DNA of 11,309 bases, taken from positions 1-11,309 of the forward strand of contig JAISFY010000059.1 of the NCBI GenBank assembly GCA_031263345.1. Reading direction: 5' to 3'. Within the stretch, counting starts at the first letter, position 1; each line of letters begins with the position of its first letter. A program made the position numbers and the translations under genes. Under the pieces are notes generated by a model. That model worked only from the letters and a program-made list of their open reading frames with translations, was not told the DNA's origin and ran no database searches. This stretch comes from Holosporales bacterium (lineage in GTDB: Bacteria; Pseudomonadota; Alphaproteobacteria; RUG11792). Of this stretch, positions 1 to 6,430 are shown piece by piece.

Positions 1-1377
1 CTGGGGTTCGTGGTATTCCCTATACGCGGCCTGGGTGGATCCGGCGGGCGCCTCGGCTCTCCTGGCCGGTTGGACGGATTGGGACCGTAACCGTAATTGT
101 AACTCGGGCCTGGGAGTGGATAGTCCATTCCGCCGGGGTGGGCTGGTTTCCAGCCTACCCGTTCGCTCTTGTGGATCTAGGGGACTCCGGTCTGCGTATA
201 CCGAATTTTGTGGAATGTAGACCTGTAACCCGGGCGGGAATGGGGGGTGATCCATTATCGGTGAGTATGCGTCTTGGGCTTCCTCTTGCCCTGTTGGATT
301 GGGGGGTGTATTGGCCGGGGGGGCGTCTGGATCCCGGCCGTACCTTCGACTGGCCCGGAATTGTATTGCTGGGCGGGGTGGGGAGAATCCATGCCGCCGG
401 GTGGGTGGGAGCTCGTTCGCCTCTGTTCCTGCTCCATGAATGATTGGGTGTAGTGGCCTTGCTACGGGGTGGACGGGGGCCTCGTCTCTCCTGGGCGGGG
501 GGGATGCTAGTTCCCGGGCGGGCCTGCGCCTGGACCGGACTGGTAATGCTGGGCGGGGTGGTGCCGTGAGGTCTGCGGCGAGGACTGGGGTGCGGGGGAG
601 ACCGGTTGAGCTCAGCTCCGCTTCCTGGATGGCTAACGCCCGGCTCTGCTGGGCGGTGATGGGTTGTCCCGGCTTGGGGATGGGGTGAAGACCCATACTT
701 TCTAGCTGCTGAGGGAGCCAGGCGCGATAATTTGCAACGGTCGCGGCCGCTTCTGGACTCACTTCAAAATGGGATGTGGAGCTAAAAAATCTAGCGACGG
801 CTGGGTACGGTGGGAGGTTTTGCTCTGCGCACTGGTTGCTGCGAAGTGCGAAAGTCATGTGGATGTCGTCCATGGAGTATTGTATGAACGGTAATCCATT
901 GGCGGGTGCAATACGGAGAAAGATGATATCCGCTAGTGTTCGTATGCTCGCTTCTATAATGTTGCCGGTTTCGGTGCCGATTATCTCGTAGTATGTGCTC
1001 TTTATGGAGTTGATGATGGACTCGTCCTGACCTGCTGCCCTTCTGGCGTAGATCAGTGCTACGAATATTTGACCTAGGACTATCTGTCTGCCTATGTTTG
1101 CGTTGGTGTTTCTGGCGTACTCATCGTACACGGATATTAGCTCGGCTGGGTGCAAAACATCGCTGTAGGTTCGATGCTGTTGGATGGCTAGCTCGAGTCC
1201 TTCGTTGAAGAGTGCAAATATTTGTTCGGCCCTTGATCTAGCCATCTCATTACGATCCTGGTGTGGATCTAAGTCGGGTGTTGGGTCAACTGCCTGGATA
1301 TTACTAATGCATCCGGCAGCCATAGCTAGCAAAATGACTATGCGACTTTGGATCCTGGAGACTTTACGTTTTCTCAT
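1..1377 (-). CDS. Exported protein with Pro/Arg-rich repeat tail, partial (C-terminus beyond the left edge)
   Basis: I read this frame codon by codon from the ATG at 1377 to base 1 and found no stop, so at least 459 codons are present and the end is missing. An AAGGAG ribosome binding site lies 9-10 nt upstream, which decides the start. Residues 1-29 form an export signal: basic MRKRKVSR, then a hydrophobic stretch, with plausible signal peptidase I cleavage after IQA (29). AAGC at 20-23 could instead be a lipobox, but the sister gene lacks that Cys. Residues about 40-180 look helical and globular. From about 190 the chain becomes rich in Pro, Arg and Ala (for example SPPPRR at 292-297, SPPRRNG at 412-418) and is probably disordered. 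I recognise no family. Function is unknown; export to the envelope or to a host is inferred. The base composition is far more GC-rich than in the genes at the right, which may mean transfer or repeat-driven expansion. Confidence 0.8.
   Translation of the reverse strand, partial: MRKRKVSRIQSRIVILLAMAAGCISNIQAVDPTPDLDPHQDRNEMARSRAEQIFALFNEGLELAIQQHRTYSDVLHPAELISVYDEYARNTNANIGRQIVLGQIFVALIYARRAAGQDESIINSIKSTYYEIIGTETGNIIEASIRTLADIIFLRIAPANGLPFIQYSMDDIHMTFALRSNQCAEQNLPPYPAVARFFSSTSHFEVSPEAAATVANYRAWLPQQLESMGLHPIPKPGQPITAQQSRALAIQEAELSSTGLPRTPVLAADLTAPPRPALPVRSRRRPARELASPPPRRDEAPVHPVARPLHPIIHGAGTEANELPPTRRHGFSPPRPAIQFRASRRYGRDPDAPPANTPPNPTGQEEAQDAYSPIMDHPPFPPGLQVYIPQNSVYADRSPLDPQERTGRLETSPPRRNGLSTPRPELQLRLRSQSVQPARRAEAPAGSTQAAYREYHEPQ
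43..565 (-). repeat. Three degenerate in-frame Pro/Arg-rich coding repeats
   Basis: Within the tail of the left exported protein, similar segments recur. TGCTGGGCGGGGTGG occurs exactly at 547-561 and 367-381 (period 180 nt), with a diverged third copy near 98-118. TCCATNCCGCCGG occurs at 388-400 and, with one change, at 124-136 (period 264 nt). Both periods are multiples of three. At protein level the units share PPxRRxG[FL]S[PT]PRPxxQxR, seen at residues 324-341 and 413-429, and a weaker APPRPALPVRSRRR at 272-285. The short block PxRRxEAP recurs at 295-301 and 437-444. The repeats are imperfect and separated by unique sequence, so this is old, drifting duplication rather than a fresh array. 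Boundaries are approximate. Confidence 0.65.
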
Positions 1378-1429
1378 ACTTTCCTGCTCCTTAATTCGAT
1401 TCGTTCTATCTGAGAACGGGGGTATGATA
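1360..1429 (-). repeat. Shared leader repeat, copy 1 (5' end of the left exported gene)
   Basis: By hand alignment this 70-nt stretch matches 2624-2693 at 64 of 70 positions without gaps. It covers the -10 box, the 5' untranslated leader, the ribosome binding site, the ATG and the first six codons. Similarity fades quickly on both sides, so the leader is conserved while the rest of each protein is not. Confidence 0.9.
1403..1417. promoter_or_regulatory. Conserved inverted repeat at the expected transcription start (left gene)
   Basis: GTTCT-atctg-AGAAC is a perfect 5-bp inverted repeat with a 5-nt loop. It sits just downstream of the -10 box and is identical in the sister leader at 2667-2681. 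It could be an operator half-site pair or a 5' mRNA hairpin; the sequence alone does not decide. Confidence 0.4.
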
Positions 1430-1452
1430 TATGAGGTTTGGGTTCGATTCAA
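1424..1452 (-). promoter_or_regulatory. Probable sigma-70 promoter of the left exported gene
   Basis: Read on the minus strand, -35 TTGAAT (1452-1447) and -10 TATCAT (1429-1424) are separated by 17 nt. The same -10 with the same spacing occurs before the sister gene. The expected start of transcription is about 1417, giving a leader of roughly 40 nt. Confidence 0.6.
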
Positions 1453-1489
1453 TCGTAGTCATTGTTTTTTTATGTATTTTAATTAATTC

Positions 1490-1639
1490 CTAACATTCTA
1501 AATGGGTCATAATATATCTCCCGTGGTTGCCGGGGCCGTACTTCTCGGATGGGTGGATATTAAGGGGCCACCGCGGATTGTGGGGAAACTCCTTGGTGGA
1601 ACTGTGGGGGATCTGCCGCACCGGGAAGCCGGCGTGATA
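1490..1639 (-). other. Open, Pro-rich continuation after the stop of the 333-aa exported gene
   Basis: After the TAG at 1642-1640 the same frame stays open for 49 more codons until a TAG at 1492-1490. It reads as Pro/His-rich sequence (for example EFPHNPRWPLNIHP). The neighbouring frame is also Pro-rich (SSPPEAPHLVSRRLPG). The left exported protein has a long Pro-rich tail, so this may be the decayed remains of a similar tail cut off by a nonsense or frameshift change. The stretch is short and GC-rich, so chance remains possible. No T-tract terminator was seen in the 1430-1639 gap. Confidence 0.3.
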
Positions 1640-2641
1640 CTAAATGGGGCGCCTCAGGTGGGCTTGAGCAATCTGGTATGGCCTTCGCCTGGGATAGGTT
1701 AATGGTGAAGCCTGTGCTTCCTGCTGCTCCCAATAAGCCCTCTCCTGGATAAAGCGGATTCGGGATTCGTCTTGGACGATCATTGCTTCCCATCGATCTA
1801 TTTGCCTGTGTACCTCGTCTTGATTCGTCGGGGTAATCGAGTCCGTTAACTGAGCTATAACGGCGGGTGCCTGTTCAATCCTGCGCTGCAGGACCTCTAT
1901 TTGCCTGGACTCTGACTGGGTCCTGGCATCACAGAAGGCCGGATACGTGTCAGCATGCGAGCGCCAGCTAACTTCTTTTATGTGTCTGTGAATATCCTCT
2001 AGATCGAAAGTGAATTGGTCCATGTACTGCCTTACCTCGCGCCGAAACCTTGTTTCGAGTAAACGTTCAGTGTCTGGGATTGCTAGGAGTATGTTTTTCC
2101 GGGCATTTGTGATTGCTCGCATTTCCTGAGCGTAGTATACGGAGATGGATTTGAACAATTGTTTAATGTCGTGTCGCGGTGAGGGGCTGAGCACGCCTGT
2201 ATCCTCGTTTTGCCCGATAACCCTTGCAGATATCGCCCCCTCTGCATCGTGTACCATTCTGTTCGCTCGATCATTCGCGCTCTTTGTGGCCCTTCTGGTC
2301 AGGGCATCCAGCTGGGAAATTACTGGCTCCAGTGGGAGCAGCAATTCTGCGCTGAGAGGTGTGGCGGGAAGATTGATTGCGGCGGCTGTTTCCGTCATTA
2401 ACTCTCCGAACCTGGCTTTACATGCCTCGTTTAACTGGACAACTTCGTTTGGGGTTAATGTTGAGAAATCAAGCATCTCCATCGCAGCCTCAGTTTGGAG
2501 GCGATCTACGTGCTGTAGTGGATTATAGCCGGGTGTTTGAGCGGCCGAGGCGGCTGCCCGTATGGGGCTAATTACTGCGGCCGCGAGGGTCATAGAAATT
2601 GCTATTCCGTATATTATGGTGGGGATTTTACGTTTACTCAT
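1640..2641 (-). CDS. Exported helical protein of unknown function (333 aa)
   Basis: The start is set at the ATG at 2641, not the upstream in-frame ATG at 2731. AAGGAGCAGGAAAGA directly precedes the former, its leader matches the sister gene, and the extra 30 codons would translate the promoter. Residues 1-33 are an export signal: MSKRKIP, a hydrophobic core, then Ala-rich cleavage candidates after IRA (29) or ASA (33). The mature part is mostly helical and charged, with likely coiled-coil stretches at about 105-145, 160-225 and 240-310. It ends in a short basic Pro/Arg tail (YPRRRPY at 316-322, LRRPI at the end). Two cysteines (74 and 237) could form a disulfide after export. No known domain is recognised. 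The first seven residues resemble those of the downstream gene on the same strand, but the mature regions do not obviously align. A secreted or periplasmic role is inferred. Confidence 0.75.
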   Translation of the reverse strand: MSKRKIPTIIYGIAISMTLAAAVISPIRAAASAAQTPGYNPLQHVDRLQTEAAMEMLDFSTLTPNEVVQLNEACKARFGELMTETAAAINLPATPLSAELLLPLEPVISQLDALTRRATKSANDRANRMVHDAEGAISARVIGQNEDTGVLSPSPRHDIKQLFKSISVYYAQEMRAITNARKNILLAIPDTERLLETRFRREVRQYMDQFTFDLEDIHRHIKEVSWRSHADTYPAFCDARTQSESRQIEVLQRRIEQAPAVIAQLTDSITPTNQDEVHRQIDRWEAMIVQDESRIRFIQERAYWEQQEAQASPLTYPRRRPYQIAQAHLRRPI

Positions 2642-2693
2642 TCTTTCCTGCTCCTTAATTCGATGCGTTCTATCTGAGAACTGGAGTATGATA
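2624..2693 (-). repeat. Shared leader repeat, copy 2 (5' end of the 333-aa exported gene)
   Basis: This is the partner of 1360-1429, with six mismatches in 70 nt and no gaps. It includes the -10 box, the inverted repeat, the AAGGAG site and the first six codons. Confidence 0.9.
2667..2681. promoter_or_regulatory. Conserved inverted repeat at the expected transcription start (333-aa gene)
   Basis: GTTCT-atctg-AGAAC is identical to the copy at 1403-1417, at the same distance from the -10 box. It is a shared operator or mRNA hairpin candidate. Confidence 0.4.
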
Positions 2694-2716
2694 AAGTAAT
2701 TCTTTTCATCTATCAA
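2688..2716 (-). promoter_or_regulatory. Probable sigma-70 promoter of the 333-aa exported gene
   Basis: On the minus strand, -35 TTGATA (2716-2711) and -10 TATCAT (2693-2688) are 17 nt apart. The layout equals that of the left gene. Expected transcription start is near 2681. Confidence 0.65.
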
Positions 2717-3049
2717 GTATAATTTTGACATTGAGATGTAATTTTATTTATCTTTATTACAAATTATACTTGGTTTGCGGAGGATGGATGGGAATGAGGT
2801 TCCAGCCTTCCCAATTTTTTCTCTTATATTGCATATGGGGTTTGTGGTATCCTGCTGACAGCCCTTTCGGGGGTATTTTGAATTTGTGTATTAATAATCT
2901 GAACATTCTAAATTGCCTCGTTGTACCCTGAGATTTGGGATTTGATTATCCTTCTCGGGTAGTTTCCTTATAAATATTTATATAAAAATTCTACCTTTTT
3001 CAACCAAATTGACTATCCTTACTTTCTTTAATATAGAAGGAGTATTTCT
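2694..3049. other. Divergent intergenic region with candidate promoters and possible decayed sequence
   Basis: This 356-nt gap lies between divergent transcription units and has no convincing gene. On the plus strand TTGACA (2725-2730) with TATCTT 18 nt later (2749-2754) is a weak promoter candidate for the phage-like operon. An AT-rich block (about 2968-2990) and TTGACT-17 nt-TATAGA (3009-3037) follow, but the latter would start transcription downstream of the ribosome binding site of the next gene. TTGATTATCCTT (2942-2953) and TTGACTATCCTT (3009-3020) form an imperfect direct repeat. AACATTCTAAAT at 2902-2913 also occurs at 1492-1503, downstream of the 333-aa gene. This hints that part of the gap is the 3' remnant of a further relative. 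Short open frames here have no other support. Confidence 0.4.
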
Positions 3050-4567
3050 ATGAATGATTTTCAATTAAATTTGCGCAATTCACACGAAAATTTTACGACT
3101 ACTGACATTCTGGGAATTTTTATCTCAGAAACCGAAAATGAGATACCAAAATGTACCGTTACTCTTCCGTTTAATGTTTTGAACATTCTCGAAAAATTTG
3201 ATACCGGCGATATCTATTGTGGAGATCAATTACTGCTCTTTAGAGGTGCTCTTTCTTCATCTTTTTCGACTAATCGGGAGAGCCTCCAAATCGAGCTTCA
3301 TGCATCTCCCGATAACCAAAAATTCGTCAGGGAATCGGCTGATCCAGTATCCCATGATCTACTGGAAAAGTTTCGAGCCGATAATCCGGATGTATCGATC
3401 CCGCTAACCATCGATCAGGTCTCCAGGGTTGGCGAGATACGGACCTATTCCATCATCGTCCCCGAATCCGAGCCGATTAGGCTCGATGATAAAATATTAC
3501 TAGATTCTTTCGAGATGATGAGTTATGATGGAAAGGCTGTTGGCAATATATCGCTCGAAATTACGAGCTCCTGGGTTGCCCGGCACGAAGGAGATCTAGA
3601 TGTTTCCTCTATGATCTCGAATCGGATCTCTAGCGGAAAGATCAATACCTTAACCCCAAAGAAACTTCAACATTCGTGGCCAAATTTTGGAGACAGGATT
3701 TCTCGTTATAAGAGCTCCAGAGCAACGAAGTATTTCGTCGGGCGCTCCAGCTTGGTACGAGATCTGTCGATGTCCACCCTCACGCCTGAAATCATGATCT
3801 CGGAAGATATTCCGCGATTTAGATTACGACGAGAGTTCTTCGATAATAAATTAACGTTATCTTGGGGATTCGATCAATTTACCACGGAAACTTTTCGATC
3901 GAGAATAAAGAATGGCACGTACCCTTTAACCAAGCACATGAAAATAAATCTACACAATGTTCAGGAGTATGTTGAAAATCCAATGATCGATAGTTTCTTT
4001 GCAACCGAGATCGGGTTCTCGATTTTGAAAGAAATCTTCTCAGGTATCGGGAATTATTTAGCCCTCTCGATGCGAAATATTGAATTCTCTTTCGATATAC
4101 CATTCGATGAGGAGGCCTTAAAAATCGGATGTGATACATGGATCTTAATCCAAGGTCATATGGCTAAGATTACGAAAATTGAATCCAGTATAACGAATCG
4201 GAAAAAGATCACGAAGATAAGGGCTGCCGCTTTTGCTGATCATGGTCGGTTATGTGAAAAGGTGAAAGGACAAACCAGTTTGTTACGACCGCCTGAAATC
4301 CCTCGTCCTGATGGGCTCGGGCTCAGAGCCTCCGATATTCTACACGATATAACCGTTCAAAATGCAGCAGAAGAGCAGTTTAGGAAGTTACTGGCCCACA
4401 TAGCCGATTTAAATCGAGCTAATAAAATCAATAAACACAATTATAAAAGTTTAATTACATCCTTTCTTAACGATAATCAAACGAAAATTACGATTATTAC
4501 GAAACCACTAAAAACGAAACACCGTGAAATAAAAGTTATTGAAATTCCCGACTACATTACTTTCTAA
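3050..4567 (+). CDS. Phage tail/baseplate-like protein, uncharacterised (505 aa)
   Basis: AAGGAG at 3037-3042 stands 7 nt before the ATG. There is no signal peptide or membrane segment, so it is probably cytosolic and assembled into a particle. The protein is beta-rich. Residues 166-232 contain SLEITSSWVAR, GDLD, INTLTP and SWPNFGDRI. From memory this pattern resembles a conserved uncharacterised family of alphaproteobacterial phage-like islands; I cannot confirm it here. Residues 359-395 (IGCDTWILIQGHMAKITKIE and onward) look like a small beta-barrel such as those in tail hub proteins. The C-terminal 80 residues are helical, then basic. It opens a five-gene same-strand run with a cell wall hydrolase and head-tail joining proteins, and that context is the main argument for a tail or baseplate role. 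Alternatives include a host-attachment protein. The gene is certain; the function is not. Confidence 0.6.
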   Translation: MNDFQLNLRNSHENFTTTDILGIFISETENEIPKCTVTLPFNVLNILEKFDTGDIYCGDQLLLFRGALSSSFSTNRESLQIELHASPDNQKFVRESADPVSHDLLEKFRADNPDVSIPLTIDQVSRVGEIRTYSIIVPESEPIRLDDKILLDSFEMMSYDGKAVGNISLEITSSWVARHEGDLDVSSMISNRISSGKINTLTPKKLQHSWPNFGDRISRYKSSRATKYFVGRSSLVRDLSMSTLTPEIMISEDIPRFRLRREFFDNKLTLSWGFDQFTTETFRSRIKNGTYPLTKHMKINLHNVQEYVENPMIDSFFATEIGFSILKEIFSGIGNYLALSMRNIEFSFDIPFDEEALKIGCDTWILIQGHMAKITKIESSITNRKKITKIRAAAFADHGRLCEKVKGQTSLLRPPEIPRPDGLGLRASDILHDITVQNAAEEQFRKLLAHIADLNRANKINKHNYKSLITSFLNDNQTKITIITKPLKTKHREIKVIEIPDYITF

Positions 4568-4626
4568 AAAAAACCAAACCTGAAAATAATCTCAAAATAT
4601 CTTAGTTTTCTAGGGAGATTCTTATC

Positions 4627-5451
4627 ATGAAAAATATAACGCAAACACCTAAGACACATTATCTTAATACCCCATTCATCGATGGTTTTACAGAAATCGA
4701 GAAAGAGAACACAGAAATTACGATCGGAAATAGTAATAAAATTGATGATATATTTTATACGACAGATGAGCAGTCAGAATATATCAAATGTCTGTGTTCT
4801 CTGATCCCAAAAACGGAATTCCGAAATGTAAATGTAACGATGCGCTATAGGGCAACGACCAACGAAGATGACCGAGAACTGATAAAATCATTCCGGCCGT
4901 ATTCTGGAGAAAACATCAGGATGAACGGTTTCATTTCCGAACTTACCGTTAGATTTCGAGAATTACTTCCATCCGAGACTCCTGAAACCCCAATCAAATC
5001 GGAATGGACTAAGTTTTTAAAAACCAATCCGGAGATTTATACGAAAATTTTTCGTAAACAGGAAGTGGATGCTGAAATTGAAAGTATGGTAGATTCAGAA
5101 TACAGCACAAGCGATATTTTGCATGTAAAATCGAAGTGTCACTTTTTTGCTGGCAGCTACTATTCTGGTATTAAACTCTCCGATATTCAGCAGTATCTGT
5201 TTTATGTCGGAACGACCTTCCAAGCTCAGGAGTATATCAACATAATCTCTGCGAAAGAGTTAGTATCGTCTAAAGTTGCCTCTCCGGGGCCGAACGTTAC
5301 ACTACAATCGCTATCTACCCTCGAGGATGACATATACGATGGGAAAATTGAAATCAATTTCCCAGATGAAACTAAGTATCATTCAGTATCGATAACGAAA
5401 ACTACCATCGTCTCTGATATCGTTCAAATATTATTCAAGAGGGAGGTATAG
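4627..5451 (+). CDS. Hypothetical protein of the phage-like operon (274 aa)
   Basis: AGGGAG at 4612-4617 lies 9 nt before the ATG. A 59-nt AT-rich spacer separates it from the gene before, and only 6 nt separate its stop from the hydrolase gene. It has no signal peptide, transmembrane segment or motif that I recognise. The first 150 residues are polar, with many Thr, Glu and Asn. Residues 155-215 (HVKSKCHFFAGSYYSGIKL and on) appear more compact. The last 60 residues alternate like beta strands. Its position between a tail-like protein and a wall hydrolase suggests a particle or tail component, but nothing in the sequence itself proves it. Confidence 0.55.
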   Translation: MKNITQTPKTHYLNTPFIDGFTEIEKENTEITIGNSNKIDDIFYTTDEQSEYIKCLCSLIPKTEFRNVNVTMRYRATTNEDDRELIKSFRPYSGENIRMNGFISELTVRFRELLPSETPETPIKSEWTKFLKTNPEIYTKIFRKQEVDAEIESMVDSEYSTSDILHVKSKCHFFAGSYYSGIKLSDIQQYLFYVGTTFQAQEYINIISAKELVSSKVASPGPNVTLQSLSTLEDDIYDGKIEINFPDETKYHSVSITKTTIVSDIVQILFKREV

Positions 5452-5457
5452 GGATGT

Positions 5458-5868
5458 ATGACTGAAAGGTCTATCGAAATAATGGCAAAAACGATTTACG
5501 GAGAGGCAAGAGGAGAATACAAAAAGCCAAATTGCGGCGTAAGATCTTTAATTGCCATCGGGAACGTCATTATGAATCGTCACAACGCATCTGGGAAATC
5601 AGTCGAAAATGTCTGCCTTAAACGGAATCAATTTTCGTGCTGGAATCCGAAAGATCCGAACAAAAAACTCATCGAAAATTCATCGACCGCTGATCCGATA
5701 TTTGTTCTCTGCTACGTTTTATCCAAAAAATTGATTGAGTCAGAGATAGGAGATATAACGAATGGGGCAAATCATTATTACAGTAAATCCGTAAAAATTC
5801 CCCCATATTGGACAGCAGGTCATATGCCCGTTTTCGAAATAGGAAATCATATTTTTTTCAAGATTTAA
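5458..5868 (+). CDS. SleB-type cell wall hydrolase (Hydrolase_2 family), 136 aa
   Basis: The family cleaves the glycan strands of peptidoglycan. Diagnostic motifs are present in order: TIYGEARGE (12-20) carrying the expected catalytic Glu16, AIGNVIMNR (33-41), NQFSCW (57-62), NGANHYYS (102-109) and PPYW plus IGNHIFF (115-118, 128-134). The protein is essentially the bare catalytic domain. It has no signal peptide and no wall-binding domain, so it would need a holin, lysis or packaging in a tail to reach the wall. The ATG at 5458 follows GAGGGAGGTA at about 12 nt, overlapping the end of the previous gene. Within a phage-like operon it may be a tail-associated lysozyme or an endolysin, by analogy with the peptidase gene of alphaproteobacterial gene transfer agents. 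The family assignment is firm; the exact role is inferred. Confidence 0.85.
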   Translation: MTERSIEIMAKTIYGEARGEYKKPNCGVRSLIAIGNVIMNRHNASGKSVENVCLKRNQFSCWNPKDPNKKLIENSSTADPIFVLCYVLSKKLIESEIGDITNGANHYYSKSVKIPPYWTAGHMPVFEIGNHIFFKI

Positions 5869-5888
5869 CAATTTTTAGAGGTATTACC

Positions 5889-6419
5889 ATGAACTTTATC
5901 ATCGAATCACCGAAATTTCAGATTATCGAATTGGCCGAACTGAAAAGGCATCTTCGTATAGAACATGACTATGAAGATGAATATTTAAATAAAAATATCG
6001 AAATGGCAACAAGTATTTTAGAAAATTATATCGAACGTCCAATTCTTAAAAAGAAATATAAGTATCTAGTCTACTGCAACGATAACAAAAGGCCATATAA
6101 GATAGAGTTACCGGTAAGAGATGTAAATTTAATTCTATCGGTCAAGCAAAAGTCTCTGCGTGGAATTTGTAAACGAATCACATTCTCGGTCGATATGGAT
6201 AGAGATAGAACCTTCATTCTAATAAATGAGGCAAAATACCCGATTGAAATTAAATATTCTGCCGGCTTAATAGAAAGGCCAGCCGAAGTGCCCGGCGATT
6301 TACGATATGCTATCCTTCAGATAGCAAAGAATATTTATTCCTGTAATAATGAAGATATTCTAGCTTCAGATTGTATTAAAAACATAGTTGATAAGTATCG
6401 AAGAGTGACCATAAACTAA
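5889..6419 (+). CDS. Phage gp6-like head-tail connector protein (176 aa)
   Basis: The start at 5889 is preferred over an in-frame ATG at 5808 because AGAGGT (5877-5882) lies just before it and the longer version would overlap the hydrolase gene by 61 nt. The N-terminus matches the family pattern: a segment LAELKRHLRIEHDYEDEYL with the usual acidic cluster, then a helix of the form IEMATSILENYIERPIL. A central beta part follows (IELPVRDVNLILSV), then IEIKYSAGL, then a helix PGDLRYAILQIAKNIY that corresponds to the P.dl..Ai.ll..h.Y end of the family. In HK97-like phages and in the alphaproteobacterial gene transfer agent (g6) this protein forms a ring between portal and tail. The next gene is the usual partner. 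No portal or capsid gene is in the window. Confidence 0.75.
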   Translation: MNFIIESPKFQIIELAELKRHLRIEHDYEDEYLNKNIEMATSILENYIERPILKKKYKYLVYCNDNKRPYKIELPVRDVNLILSVKQKSLRGICKRITFSVDMDRDRTFILINEAKYPIEIKYSAGLIERPAEVPGDLRYAILQIAKNIYSCNNEDILASDCIKNIVDKYRRVTIN

Positions 6420-6430
6420 GAGGTATTATT

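Noticed and set aside
138..688. Plus-strand frames of 82-101 codons in the left region
   Set aside because: They are shadows in GC-rich DNA opposite the verified 459-codon minus-strand frame, with no ribosome binding sites or protein-like motifs.
1342..1377. Lipoprotein assignment of the left exported protein (AAGC)
   Set aside because: The pattern just fits a lipobox, but the aligned sister signal has Val instead of Cys and both keep a peptidase I-type site (IQA/IRA), so it is left as an alternative only.
2145..2528. Plus-strand frame of 127 codons
   Set aside because: It lies antisense to the 333-aa exported protein, which has promoter, ribosome binding site and signal peptide.
2642..2731. 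N-terminal extension of the 333-aa exported protein to the ATG at 2731
   Set aside because: It would translate the promoter and leader, and the AAGGAG site plus the conserved sister leader point to 2641.
2725..2931. Plus-strand frame of 68 codons in the intergenic gap
   Set aside because: It begins inside promoter-like sequence, lacks a ribosome binding site, and its composition resembles non-coding DNA.
3009..3037. TTGACT-17-TATAGA as promoter of the phage-like operon
   Set aside because: Transcription would start around 3044, downstream of the AAGGAG site at 3037-3042, leaving no ribosome binding site on the mRNA.
5808..5888. Longer start for the head-tail connector
   Set aside because: It overlaps the hydrolase gene by 61 nt and has no ribosome binding site; 5889 has AGAGGT and a family-like N-terminus.
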